Origin: Streptomyces cyanogenus
GTDB lineage: Bacteria > Actinomycetota > Actinomycetes > Streptomycetales > Streptomycetaceae
Length of the DNA: 64,000 nucleotides
NCBI RefSeq assembly: GCF_017526105.1
Contig: NZ_CP071839.1
Span: forward strand, 3,898,001 to 3,962,000
Direction of reading: 5' to 3'
Shown: positions 8,242 to 16,941 of the stretch, piece after piece
Position numbering within the stretch: position 1 is the first letter of the stretch
How the letters are laid out: each line of letters begins with the position of its first letter
Notes under the pieces: model-generated
The model's input: the letters and a program-made list of their open reading frames with translations, nothing else
Databases searched by the model: none
Told to the model about the DNA's origin: nothing
Position numbers and translations under genes: made by a program

Positions 8242-8728
8242 CCACAACGTGCTGGATGTCGAGATCGGAGCCCTCACCGGCGGCTCCGCGAACCTGCCGC
8301 AGTATGCGGGCAAGGCCGTGCTCATCGTGAACGTGGCCTCCAAGTGCGGCCTGACCCCGCAGTACACCGGGCTGGAGAAGCTCCAGGAGCGCTACGCCGC
8401 GCAGGGCTTCACCGTGCTGGGCGTGCCCTGCAACCAGTTCCTCGGGCAGGAGCCCGGCTCCGCCGAGGAGATCGCCGAGTTCTGCTCGGCGACGTACGGC
8501 GTGACCTTCCCGCTGACCGAGAAGGTGGAGGTGAACGGGGAGGGCCGGCATCCGCTGTACGAGCGGCTCGTCGGGTTCCCGGACGCCGAGGGGCACAGCG
8601 GGGACATCCGCTGGAACTTCGAGAAGTTCCTGATCGGGCGGGACGGCCGGGTCGTCGCGCGGTTCTCGCCGCAGACCGAGCCGGAGTCGGCCGAGGTGGT
8701 CTCCGCGATCGAGGCCCAGCTGGGCTGA
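8228..8728 (+). CDS. Glutathione peroxidase (thioredoxin-type peroxidase)
   Basis: 166 residues, the normal length for the bacterial GPx family. The peroxidatic cysteine is Cys40 in 'NVASKCGLTPQYTGLE'. The family motif 'LGVPCNQFLGQEPG' follows (Cys68), with Cys86 in 'EFCSATYGVTFPL' as the probable resolving cysteine, and the 'WNFEKFLIGRDG' motif near 137. It uses cysteine, not selenocysteine, and by family it reduces hydrogen peroxide or lipid peroxides using thioredoxin. Its ATG lies inside the last codons of the ArsR-like gene, so it is co-transcribed. An 11-bp-stem terminator follows. Confidence 0.95.
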   Translation: MTTTDHNVLDVEIGALTGGSANLPQYAGKAVLIVNVASKCGLTPQYTGLEKLQERYAAQGFTVLGVPCNQFLGQEPGSAEEIAEFCSATYGVTFPLTEKVEVNGEGRHPLYERLVGFPDAEGHSGDIRWNFEKFLIGRDGRVVARFSPQTEPESAEVVSAIEAQLG

Positions 8729-8768
8729 GCCCCGCGTACCGCTCGCTCCTGGGACCGGACCAGGCGGT

Positions 8769-8808
8769 GAGCCCTCTCGGCAAGGACGGCGACTGGTCGA
8801 GAGGGCTC
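8769..8808 (+). terminator. Hairpin terminator after the glutathione peroxidase gene
   Basis: Perfect 11-bp inverted repeat: GAGCCCTCTCG at 8769-8779 and CGAGAGGGCTC at 8798-8808, with an 18-base loop. It lies between two convergent genes (glutathione peroxidase on +, DUF397 on -) and may serve both. There is no strong U tract, as is usual in Streptomyces. Confidence 0.75.
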
Positions 8809-8860
8809 TCCTGGTGGTGCGTGTGCAGTTGTTGTCCTGGCCAGGGTCAGGGAGAAACCT

Positions 8861-9052
8861 TCACGCCTTGACCGAGGACACGAAGGCGTTCCACGCGCCG
8901 GCGGGGAAGGCCAGGATCGGACCCTCGGGGATCTTGGAGTCGCGGACGGCGAGTTCGGCGGCGGTGGGCGACTTGACCTCGACGCAGGCGCCGTTGCCCG
9001 CGGAATAGGAGGACTTCATCCACGTCTCCGAAGCGCCCTGAATCAGTGCCAT
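8861..9052 (-). CDS. DUF397 small regulatory protein
   Basis: 63 residues with the DUF397 signature: 'WMKSSYSAGNGACVEVKSPTAAELAVRDSK' (in two halves) and a C-terminal 'AWNAFVSSVK' helix. The ATG at 9052 follows AGGAG by 5 bases. In Streptomyces these small proteins are encoded next to XRE-DUF5753 regulators, such as the one at 9242-10099, and act with them as a paired control module (WhiJ-like or Scr1-like systems). The two genes lie in the same direction, separated by 189 bases. The specific target is unknown. Confidence 0.9.
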   Translation of the reverse strand: MALIQGASETWMKSSYSAGNGACVEVKSPTAAELAVRDSKIPEGPILAFPAGAWNAFVSSVKA

Positions 9053-9241
9053 GTCCACTCCTGTTGCGAGTTGCGGTAGTGCGGTTCACGCCAACCGTGT
9101 CGTCTGATTGGCGTGATCGACGCTACCGGGCAACTGCCCCTGCGGGAGTAGTCGTTCACTCAACCGGATGGCATATTCCGGGCGAGCCTTCCACTGGAGC
9201 CGATCGACGGTGTACGATCTCGCGCCCTACATAATCCCGGC

Positions 9242-10099
9242 TCAGTCGGCGTACTCTTTCGCCACGTTCGCGATGAATTGCCGGGACGCTTCCACATTGA
9301 GGGACTGCGCCCGCAGATGCTCGTACATCACGGCGTACTTCTGCACGTCCTGCGCCTTCTCCAGGTACAGGTCGCTGGTGACGCCCTCCAGGTACACCAC
9401 GCTGGAGTCGGCCGCGTCGGCGAACTCCAGGATCGCGTACTGACCGTTGAGCCCCGGGTGGGCGCCCACCTCGAACGGCAGCACCTGCACGGTGACGTGC
9501 GGCAGCTGGGACATCTCGATCAGGTGCTCCAGCTGTTCCCGCATCACCAGCTTGCTGCCCACGAGCCGGCGCAGGGCCGCCTCGTCCAGTACGACCCACA
9601 GCCGGAGCGGGTTGTTCTCGGCGGTGATACGTTCCTGTCGGCGCATCCGGACCTGGACCCGCTTCTCGATCTCGGCCGTCGACGTCTCCGGCAACGCGCC
9701 CTGCACCAGGGCCTCGGCATAGGCACGGGTCTGCAAAAGGCCGGTCACCAGCTGGGGTTCGTACACCCGCAGCGACTCCGCGTCGGTCTCCAGCCCGATG
9801 TAGACGCTGTACGGGATGTCCCCGAAGGTGTGCCACCACCCCTGCTGTCTGGAGTCCCGGGCCATCTCCATCAGCGAGTCGACGATCCGCTGGTCCTCGA
9901 CCTCGTACACCCCGCACAGGTCGCGCACGTCGCGCTGGCTGATGCTTCTGCGGCCGTTCTCCAGCCTGCTGATCTTCGACTGCGACACCAGCAGCCGCTC
10001 CGCCACCTCTTCGGCCGTCATGCCCTTGAGCTCACGGAGCCTGCGCAGCTCCTGGCCCAGTCGGCGCCGCCTGACGGTGGGATTGACATTGGACGCCAC
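9242..10099 (-). CDS. XRE-family helix-turn-helix regulator with DUF5753 domain
   Basis: 285 residues. The N-terminal XRE helix-turn-helix (about 15-65) is 'LRRLRELKGMTAEEVAERL' and 'VSQSKISRLENGRRSIS'. The rest is the DUF5753 ligand or partner-binding domain with 'GLLQTRAYAEAL' and 'RMRRQERIT'. The start is GTG at 10099, with GGAGG 9-13 bases upstream. It precedes the DUF397 gene in the same orientation, the classic Streptomyces WhiJ-like arrangement. Such pairs affect development or secondary metabolism and there are many copies per genome. A more AT-rich stretch at 10130-10160 is the probable promoter. Confidence 0.93.
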   Translation of the reverse strand: MASNVNPTVRRRRLGQELRRLRELKGMTAEEVAERLLVSQSKISRLENGRRSISQRDVRDLCGVYEVEDQRIVDSLMEMARDSRQQGWWHTFGDIPYSVYIGLETDAESLRVYEPQLVTGLLQTRAYAEALVQGALPETSTAEIEKRVQVRMRRQERITAENNPLRLWVVLDEAALRRLVGSKLVMREQLEHLIEMSQLPHVTVQVLPFEVGAHPGLNGQYAILEFADAADSSVVYLEGVTSDLYLEKAQDVQKYAVMYEHLRAQSLNVEASRQFIANVAKEYAD

Positions 10100-10233
10100 G
10101 GGACGTGCACCTCCGGCTGCCTGCCTGTTACTTAACACTTTGCGTATCTGCTGTTGAGCAGACTGCCACCAAGGTGCTTTCTACCGCTGGGAAACGAGGG
10201 ATATGCGGCGCCGCCTCGAACTCCTGGACGCAG

Positions 10234-10278
10234 CCGAGCGGGGCGGCGAGACCACGAGGGTCTCGCCGCCCCGCTCGG
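10234..10278 (-). terminator. Strong hairpin terminator after the GPP34 gene
   Basis: A perfect 20-bp inverted repeat (arms 10234-10253 and 10259-10278) with a 5-base loop ACGAG, very GC-rich. It lies 45 bases after the stop of the minus-strand GPP34 gene and before the XRE promoter region, so it probably insulates the regulator from read-through. Confidence 0.88.
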
Positions 10279-10322
10279 ACCAGCGGCTCCCGAACCGGGA
10301 CTGTGGGGACTGGTACGACGAC

Positions 10323-11078
10323 TCAGTGGGCCACGGCGCGTGCCATGGACCCGTGGCGCGGCTGCATCGGAACCCCGCGTGCGGGTTCCGCCGCGGGCCT
10401 GGCGCCGGGCGCGGCCTGCCGGCCGCCCGAGGCCGGGCCCCGGCGCGGCTGGGCGGCCGCACCGTTCTGCACGTCCATCACGGCGTGGGCGACGAGCCCG
10501 CCCATGGGGTCGTGCCGGATCAGGTCCCGCAGCCGGGACCGGGACGACCGTCCCTCGTTCCCCGGATACAGGTGCTTGCCGAGTCCGACGGCGTGCGCCA
10601 GCGCGGCGAGCGCCGCGGTCCGCGGGTCCGGCGGTACGCCGGTGCGGATCGCGGAGTCCAGCCGGGCACGGATCTCCCGGCTGATGTCGTTGTCCGTCGC
10701 CTGGTAGCGCGTCGTCGGCAACACCCCGCACATCTGACCCGGCACGGCGGCGACCATGCCGCACCGCTCCAGATGCGAGAGGTAGGTCTGGCGGAGCCCC
10801 AGTCGGGGTCCGCCGATCCAGTGGACGGCCCGTACGGGAGCGCCACGCCTTCGCAGCAACTCCAACGCGCAGTCCAGAGTCGGATCTCCTGTCGGCCGTG
10901 GCACCACCACGGCGATACGATCCCCGTCTGGGGCTATCCGTCCGGCCAGCGCCAGCTCCACTAGCTGTGCACCGGCCAGACCGAGGTCGAGCGACTGCGG
11001 CTGTGCAGTGGTACCCGTGGCCGGGTCCAGTGCCAGCAACAGAAGCTCCTCCGGAAGTGTTCTGCGGCTCCTGCCCAT
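10323..11078 (-). CDS. GOLPH3/VPS74-family (GPP34) protein
   Basis: 251 residues. The N-terminus 'LPEELLLLALDPATG', with 'LDLGLAGAQLVELALAGRI' and 'DPTLDCALELL', is the bacterial GPP34 pattern. The family name comes from the eukaryotic phosphoinositide-binding Golgi protein, but the Streptomyces members are numerous and their function is unknown. The C-terminal 45 residues are Pro/Ala/Gln-rich and probably disordered. ATG 11078 follows GGGGAGG by 5 bases. A strong terminator at 10234-10278 follows the gene. Confidence 0.9.
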   Translation of the reverse strand: MGRSRRTLPEELLLLALDPATGTTAQPQSLDLGLAGAQLVELALAGRIAPDGDRIAVVVPRPTGDPTLDCALELLRRRGAPVRAVHWIGGPRLGLRQTYLSHLERCGMVAAVPGQMCGVLPTTRYQATDNDISREIRARLDSAIRTGVPPDPRTAALAALAHAVGLGKHLYPGNEGRSSRSRLRDLIRHDPMGGLVAHAVMDVQNGAAAQPRRGPASGGRQAAPGARPAAEPARGVPMQPRHGSMARAVAH

Positions 11079-11273
11079 CCATGCCTCCCCGCGTGGATGA
11101 ATGACAGGGTGACCCCTCTCACATTGGTCTGTCGAGGGTGCGTGACCGGTTCGTAAGGGAACCGGCAGGTATGTCGTTCTCGTCTACCGCAGGGGCCAAG
11201 CCCTCACACAGGACACTGGTACATGGTTCGGACAGGGCGCGCGGATGAACGCGCGGCGCATGAGGAGGCATCG

Positions 11274-13982
11274 GTGGCGGGCGAGTCCCCCGACAGGTCG
11301 AAGCAGCGCGAGTCGTCGGCGGAACCGACGTCGGGGAGCGCGGGTTCGGTTCCCGAGGCGCGGGATCCGCGTCTGGCCGTGTCCCGCGAAAAGGATTCCT
11401 CGGGGGGCGGCGCGGACACCGCGACGAAGATCCTGACGGTACGGTCCGGCGCCGGCGACGACACCGCCATGCAGGCGGCGGTGTCCTCCTGGGTGCGTGC
11501 CCCCCACCCCGACACGGCTGCAAAGCCTTCCGACGCGGAGGCCGAGTCTGAGGGGTCGTCCGAGGCAGGGCGTGGAACGAGGATTCCGTCCAACGTGAAG
11601 ACGGAGCCGAAGACTTCGTCCGACACCGACGCCGACGCCGACGCCGACGCTTCGGCTGCCGCGAAGGGCGAGGCCGAGATCCCGTCTGCGGCGAAGGCGG
11701 GGTCCGAGGGCTCGTCCGACGCGAAGCCCGAGGTGGAGAAGCCGTCTGACGCGAAGCCGGAGGCCGACGGCTCGCCCGCCTCGAAGACCGAGGCCGCCAA
11801 GGGCGAGGCCGACGCTGACGTGGAGCCGGCCGTCGACGAGGACGCCGAGGGCAAGCCGAAGGCCGACGCCACCGCAAAGAGCGAAACCGACGCGGACGCG
11901 AAGCCTGCCGGGAACTCGAAGCCGGACGCGGACAGCAGGGCCACCAAGGGCACGAAGACCACCAAGACCGCGACGACCGAGGCGGACGCCGAGGGTGCGG
12001 AGGGCAAAGCCGGCACCGAAGCCGAGGCCGAGGCCGACGCGGACGCGGACGCCACGGCTGTCGCGGACGACAAGGCCGGTACGGACGCCGAGGACGTCGC
12101 GGGCGGCAAGGCCGACGAAGGCAGCGCGGCTGCCGCCGGTGGCAAGACCAGCTCCGGCGACAGGGACGTCGCGGACGACAAGACCAGCACCGCCGGCAAG
12201 CACCTCGCGGGCGGCAAGGGTGTTGCCGGTGAGGGCGAAGGCGTAGCCGAGGCGGTGGACGGCGGGGACGGGCCGGAGGCCGCCGATGGCGGGGACGCCC
12301 CACAGGGGCCACCCGCGGACGACGACGAGAGCCGCACGGGTGGTGCGGATGGGAACACGGACGCCGAAGGCGCAGCCGAGGCGAATCCCGCCCCCACCCC
12401 CGCGGCGCCCGCCGACAAGCCCCCCGTGGACCAGCCGACCGCCGTGTTCAAGGCGCCGCGGCCCAAGAAGGCTGAAGTCGATCAGCCGACGACCATGCTG
12501 AAGCTCGGCGGCAAGCCGAAGCAGCCCGAGTCCGACGCCGAGCGCACCAGCAAGTTCGTCGCGCTGAAGGACGACCTGCGCAAGCCCGCTCCCCAGCCCG
12601 CCCCGCAGCCCGCCGCACAGCAGCCGGCGGCCCGGCCGGCCCCCGACGCCACCACCCCCGTCCCCCAGGTCGGCCCCGAGCGCACCACGCAGCAGCCGCT
12701 CCCGCCCAAGCCCCCGCTGGACCTGCTGGCGGAGCTGACGAACACGCCGCCGCCCCCGGAGACCCCGGTCCGCACGCTCGTGCGGAGGGTCAAGATCTGG
12801 AGCCCCCTGGTCCTGCTCCTGGCGGTCATCCTCGCGGTCGTCCAGGCCGTGCGCCCGCTGCCGTCCCCCACCCTCGCGCTCACCGGCGAGGAGACCTACA
12901 CGTTCGACGGCGGCCGGACGACCCTGCCGTGGCCCGGCGAGGGCCAGGGCTGGATCGACGCGGACGGCGTCGGCACGATGGGCCACTTCGGCAAGCAGAC
13001 GCCGGTGGCGATCGGCTCGGTCGCCAAGACCATGACCGCGTACATCATCCTCAAGCACCACCCGCTGAAGCCGGGGGAGGAGGGCCCGAAGATCAAGGTG
13101 GACGCGAAGGCGGAGAAGGAGGGCGGCTACGACAAGGCCGGCGAGTCCACCCTCAACACCGTCAAGGCCGGCAGCTACCTCACCGAGAAGCAGGCCCTGT
13201 CCGCCGTCATGATCCCCTCCGCCAACAACATCGCCCGGCTGCTCGCCCGCTGGGACGCGGGCTCGGAGGCGGCGTTCGTGAAGCAGATGAACGCCACCGC
13301 CAGGGAACTGGGGATGAAGAACACGACGTACACCGACCCCTCGGGTCTGAAGGAGACCACCGTCTCCACGGCCGAGGACCAGGTGAAGCTCGGCCGCGCG
13401 TTCGTGAAGGTGCCGGCCCTGGTCGCCATCAGCAGCGCGGCCAGCTGGACGGACCCCTCCGGCCACTTCTGGCCCAACTACAACGAGCTGCCGTACCGCA
13501 TGGGCGCGATCGGCATCAAGACCGGCAGCACCACCGCGGCCGGCGGCAACCTGCTCTTCGCCTCGCGCAAGCAGGTCGGCGGCCGGACGGTCACCCTGGT
13601 CGGCGCGATCCTCGGCCAGCACAAGCCGAAGATCCTGGAGACGGTCAACGCCGTCAGCAAGACCGCGCTGACCGCCGCCCAGGACGCGCTGACCTCGTCG
13701 AAGATCCTGAAGAAGGGCGACGTGGTGGGCTACGTGGACGACGGGCTCGGCGGCCACACCCCGGTCGCGGTCACGCAGGACGTCACGGCGGCCGGCTGGG
13801 CCGGTATGAAGGTGCGGCTGTCCTTCGCCCCGGGGACCGTGCCACACACCGCGAAGGCCGGCACCCGGGTCGGCACGCTCACCGTGGGTGACGGCACCTC
13901 CGGTGCGGTGAAGGTTCCGGTGGCCCTGCAGAAGGATCTGGCCGAGCCCGGTTTCGGCGCCAAGCTCACCCGGCTGGGCTGA
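11274..13982 (+). CDS. D-alanyl-D-alanine carboxypeptidase (peptidase S11) with long disordered N-terminal region
   Basis: 902 residues. About 1-505 is Ala/Asp/Glu/Lys/Ser-rich and low complexity. One membrane segment at about 508-527 ('WSPLVLLLAVILAVVQAV') anchors an extracellular S11 domain. All three penicillin-binding motifs are present: SxxK at Ser582-Lys585, SxN at Ser649-Asn651 and KTG at 749-751. The enzyme trims the terminal D-Ala from peptidoglycan stem peptides and should be active. The chosen start, GTG at 11274, follows GAGGAGG by 5 bases; an in-frame ATG at 11223 lacks a ribosome binding site. The cytosolic half is longer than the catalytic domain, an unusual ratio that suggests a regulatory or scaffolding role. 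Confidence 0.93.
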   Translation: MAGESPDRSKQRESSAEPTSGSAGSVPEARDPRLAVSREKDSSGGGADTATKILTVRSGAGDDTAMQAAVSSWVRAPHPDTAAKPSDAEAESEGSSEAGRGTRIPSNVKTEPKTSSDTDADADADASAAAKGEAEIPSAAKAGSEGSSDAKPEVEKPSDAKPEADGSPASKTEAAKGEADADVEPAVDEDAEGKPKADATAKSETDADAKPAGNSKPDADSRATKGTKTTKTATTEADAEGAEGKAGTEAEAEADADADATAVADDKAGTDAEDVAGGKADEGSAAAAGGKTSSGDRDVADDKTSTAGKHLAGGKGVAGEGEGVAEAVDGGDGPEAADGGDAPQGPPADDDESRTGGADGNTDAEGAAEANPAPTPAAPADKPPVDQPTAVFKAPRPKKAEVDQPTTMLKLGGKPKQPESDAERTSKFVALKDDLRKPAPQPAPQPAAQQPAARPAPDATTPVPQVGPERTTQQPLPPKPPLDLLAELTNTPPPPETPVRTLVRRVKIWSPLVLLLAVILAVVQAVRPLPSPTLALTGEETYTFDGGRTTLPWPGEGQGWIDADGVGTMGHFGKQTPVAIGSVAKTMTAYIILKHHPLKPGEEGPKIKVDAKAEKEGGYDKAGESTLNTVKAGSYLTEKQALSAVMIPSANNIARLLARWDAGSEAAFVKQMNATARELGMKNTTYTDPSGLKETTVSTAEDQVKLGRAFVKVPALVAISSAASWTDPSGHFWPNYNELPYRMGAIGIKTGSTTAAGGNLLFASRKQVGGRTVTLVGAILGQHKPKILETVNAVSKTALTAAQDALTSSKILKKGDVVGYVDDGLGGHTPVAVTQDVTAAGWAGMKVRLSFAPGTVPHTAKAGTRVGTLTVGDGTSGAVKVPVALQKDLAEPGFGAKLTRLG

Positions 13983-14182
13983 CCACCCGGCCCCCCCCGC
14001 CGGCCGCGCACCCCGCCCCGGGGCGCCCCCACCCGGGAGCCCCGTGGCGGGGTGCGTGCTAGCGTCACGAATCGGGGCGGGTCGCCGGTCCCGGGACAGG
14101 GCCGCGGACCGAACGGGAACCGGCCCGGACCACCGAGGGACGCGGCCGAGAACAGAAGACGGGATACGGGGAGTGCCTTCAG

Positions 14183-16018
14183 GTGGCCACAGCGGAGCCG
14201 ACACGCGCCGACGACGCAGATCCGGGCCCGGGAGTGGGCCCGCGAATACGACTGTCCACGACTGACGAGGACAGCCGTACCGCGGGGGTACGCCCCGGCG
14301 GGCGCGCGCGTCTGCTCGCCGCGCTGGAGCCCCTCCGGCAGCGGATGCTCCGGCATCCCGTGCTGTCGGTCACGGTGCTCGCCGGCGTGCTGCACATCAT
14401 CTGGTTCTTCACGTTCGCGAACAGCGGCGGCGATCTCGCGGCGCAGGACGCGTGGGCGGAGTTCGTCGGCCGGCACCCGGACTCGGCGTACAACCTCGCC
14501 TGGTACGGGGGCATGCACCCGGTCTCTTACAGCGTGGTGTCGCCGTACCTGATGTCGGTCCTCGGCGTCCGTACGACGATGATGATCGCCGGGACGGTGT
14601 CGGCGGGCCTGCTGACGCTGGTCCTGATCCGCAGCCGGGCGGTGAAGAACCCGCTGTGGGCCTCGCTCGGCGGGGTCGCCGCGCTCCTGGCCAACGCGAT
14701 CTCCGGCCGGGTGACCTTCGGGCTCGGCACGATGTTCGCGCTCGGCGCGGTCGCGGCGGTGTTCTGCTGGCCGTACCGGTGGCGGTACAAGCGCTGGGCG
14801 AAGGCCCTGGTCGCCGCCCCGCTGGCCGCGCTCGCCACGATGGCCTCGCCGGTCGCGGGCCTGTTCGTGGGCTTCGTCGCAGCCGCGCTGTTCCTGCAGA
14901 AGCGGCGGCCGGGCGCCTGGGCGCTGGGGCTCGCGCCGTCGGCGGTGGTCGCCGTGTCGGCCTGGCTGTTCCCGTTCTCCGGCACCCAGCCGATGGGGAT
15001 CGGCTCGGTGGTCATGCCGCTGCTGTACGGGCTGTTCTGCCTGTTCCTGGTGCCGAAGGAGTGGGTGACGGTCCGGCTGACGGCTGCCGTCTACAGCCTC
15101 TCCGTCGTCCTGGTGTGGCTGATCAGCTCGCAGATCGGGTCCAACATCTCGCGGCTGCCGATGCTGTTCGCGGGTGCGACGCTGGTCGCGGCCCTGCCGT
15201 ACACCGTGCCGAAGACCCGCAAGTGGTACGTGACCGTGCTGGCCCTGCTCGGCTTCGCCGGCTGGATCGGCTTCAAGTCGGTGGACGACATCATCCACAC
15301 CACCCCCGCCGCGTCCTGGGCCCGTGAGCTGGCGCCGCTGATCAACCAGCTCCAGAAGCTCGGCGCCGAGAAGGGCAGGGTCGAGGTGGTCCCGGCCCGC
15401 TCCCACCGGGAGGCCTCCGCGCTGGCGCCGGACTTCAACCTGGCCCGCGGCTGGAACCGGCAGGCCGACATGGAGCGCAATCCGCTCTTCTACGACGACA
15501 CGCTCAACTCGGCGAACTACCACGAGTGGCTCCAGCGGTGGGCCGTGCACTACGTGGTGCTGCCCAAGGACAACCCGGACGGGGACGGCGGTCAGCGGGA
15601 GCGGGCGCTGCTGCAGCGCGGGATGCCGTATCTGAAGCAGGTCTGGGGCGACGCCAACTGGCAGCTGTTCAAGGTGACCGATCCGACGCCGCTGGCCGAG
15701 CCGAACGCGGTGGTGGACCGGGCCGAGCAGGGCGAGATGATCCTGCGGGTGCGCCGGGCGGGGCGGATCCTGATCCGGATTCCGTACTCGCCCTGGCTGA
15801 GCGTGGTCGACGAGCACGGCAAGAGCGTGCAGCCGCCGCAGCCGTCGTCCGGTACGCCGAAGACGTACCGGAACGTCCACGGGTGTCTGACGCAGACGCC
15901 GGAGGACTCGAACGGGGACCGGTGGACGGTGCTGCTGGCGCCGAAGGCCGGAACCTACCGGTTGGCTGCCCCGTACCAGTTGCCGCGCGGCACTCCCTGC
16001 CCCGAGGGGCTGGGCTGA
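14183..16018 (+). CDS. Large multi-pass membrane protein with extracellular C-terminal domain, function unknown
   Basis: 611 residues. A hydrophilic N-terminus (about 1-60) precedes about ten membrane segments (65-375) and then a soluble region of about 230 residues containing 'VEVVPARSHREASALAP', 'WAVHYVVLPKDNPDGDG' and 'LIRIPYSPWLSVVDEHGK'. The layout resembles GT-C-fold glycosyltransferases or other polytopic sugar-handling membrane proteins, but no diagnostic motif is certain. The start is GTG 14183 with GGGGAG about 9 bases upstream. It lies just downstream of the D,D-carboxypeptidase on the same strand, so a cell-envelope role is plausible. Confidence 0.75.
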   Translation: MATAEPTRADDADPGPGVGPRIRLSTTDEDSRTAGVRPGGRARLLAALEPLRQRMLRHPVLSVTVLAGVLHIIWFFTFANSGGDLAAQDAWAEFVGRHPDSAYNLAWYGGMHPVSYSVVSPYLMSVLGVRTTMMIAGTVSAGLLTLVLIRSRAVKNPLWASLGGVAALLANAISGRVTFGLGTMFALGAVAAVFCWPYRWRYKRWAKALVAAPLAALATMASPVAGLFVGFVAAALFLQKRRPGAWALGLAPSAVVAVSAWLFPFSGTQPMGIGSVVMPLLYGLFCLFLVPKEWVTVRLTAAVYSLSVVLVWLISSQIGSNISRLPMLFAGATLVAALPYTVPKTRKWYVTVLALLGFAGWIGFKSVDDIIHTTPAASWARELAPLINQLQKLGAEKGRVEVVPARSHREASALAPDFNLARGWNRQADMERNPLFYDDTLNSANYHEWLQRWAVHYVVLPKDNPDGDGGQRERALLQRGMPYLKQVWGDANWQLFKVTDPTPLAEPNAVVDRAEQGEMILRVRRAGRILIRIPYSPWLSVVDEHGKSVQPPQPSSGTPKTYRNVHGCLTQTPEDSNGDRWTVLLAPKAGTYRLAAPYQLPRGTPCPEGLG

Positions 16019-16031
16019 GCGGGCCCGCTCA
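16016..16031. terminator. Palindrome holding both convergent stop codons
   Basis: TGAGCGGGCCCGCTCA is a perfect 16-bp palindrome. Its outer triplets are the TGA stop of the membrane protein on + and the TGA stop of the minus-strand gene at 16029. It could work as a compact bidirectional terminator. Confidence 0.5.
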
Positions 16032-16868
16032 CCGCAGTTCGGCCACGTACCTGTCCGTGCCCGGCACCGTCGGGATGAACGGTGCCGCCAGTTCCACCCT
16101 GCCCAGGCCGGTCTCGGCCACCTGCTCGTCCAGCCCGCTGAAGTGCTCCGCCCAGCACTCCCGCGGATCCCGCTCCAGGAACCACAGCAGGGTCAGCCGG
16201 GTCTCCACGCCCTCGACCTGCTTGACGTAGGTCATGCGGTCGCCCGGCAGCGGGGTCGGCCGGAACACGGTGACGAGGGCGGACGGGGAGCCGGCGAGGC
16301 GGCGCGGGAGGTGGCGGTCGCGCAGCCACTGGAGCAGTGCGGTGCGCCGCTCGGTCGAGTCGGCGTCGATCACCTCCAGCACCAGGCCGGCGTAGGGGTG
16401 GTCGAGGGCGTGGACGTCGCGGGGCCCGGCGGCGCCGTCCCGGTACACCGTCGCCTCGTGGTCCTGGAAGGCGGTGAAGACGTGGGTGCGCTCGTGGTGG
16501 ACGCGGGCGTCCCGGTTGAGGCGCTTGTTGATGGCGACCGTCCACTTCATGTGGTCGTCGTAGCGGCCGGCGGTGATCCAGTAGGTGGAGAGGTAGCAGC
16601 CGGCGGTGACCGGCCGGGCGATCGCCGACTTCTCCGGGTAGCGCAGGAGTTGCAGCTCCCGGGTCGCCACCCAGCGGCGGCCCGCGTACATCCAGGGCAT
16701 GGCCATCGCGCCGGCGTAGTAGTGGTCGTCCTCGTACCAGCGGTTGTAGGCGTACTCGTGCCCGGGGTGCGGCTCGACCATGGTGATCAGCGCGTGGCCG
16801 GGGCAGACGCCGTACGGGCCGACGGCGGCCAGTTCCGCGTACCGCTCGCTGCGGGTGTCGTCGCTCAT
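16029..16868 (-). CDS. Conserved protein, possible EthD-like alpha/beta-barrel fold
   Basis: 279 residues, soluble, without a signal peptide. I do not recognise a named family with confidence. The patterns 'ALITMVEPHPGHEYAYNRWYEDDHYYAGAM' (in two halves) and, later, 'DHPYAGLVLEVIDAD' recall the small dimeric alpha/beta-barrel (EthD-like) proteins found in catabolic clusters, here apparently duplicated. It is transcribed divergently from an SDR, with a 17-bp regulon operator between them (16899-16915). A role in the same pathway as the other genes carrying this operator is therefore likely. The reaction is unknown. Confidence 0.7.
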   Translation of the reverse strand: MSDDTRSERYAELAAVGPYGVCPGHALITMVEPHPGHEYAYNRWYEDDHYYAGAMAMPWMYAGRRWVATRELQLLRYPEKSAIARPVTAGCYLSTYWITAGRYDDHMKWTVAINKRLNRDARVHHERTHVFTAFQDHEATVYRDGAAGPRDVHALDHPYAGLVLEVIDADSTERRTALLQWLRDRHLPRRLAGSPSALVTVFRPTPLPGDRMTYVKQVEGVETRLTLLWFLERDPRECWAEHFSGLDEQVAETGLGRVELAAPFIPTVPGTDRYVAELR

Positions 16869-16898
16869 GCGGTTCCCCTTTCCTGCGGTCGCCCATAC

Positions 16899-16915
16899 TC
16901 TGACGCCCCGTCAGA
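16899..16915. promoter_or_regulatory. Regulon operator A (TCTGAC-N5-GTCAGA)
   Basis: TCTGACGCCCCGTCAGA, a perfect 6-bp inverted repeat around 5 bases, in the 73-bp divergent space between the EthD-like gene and the SDR. It is the best match to the consensus of the 11-site family in this window and is typical of TetR-type operators. Confidence 0.75.
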
Positions 16916-16941
16916 TGAAGCGCCATACCGAAGGAGGGGCC

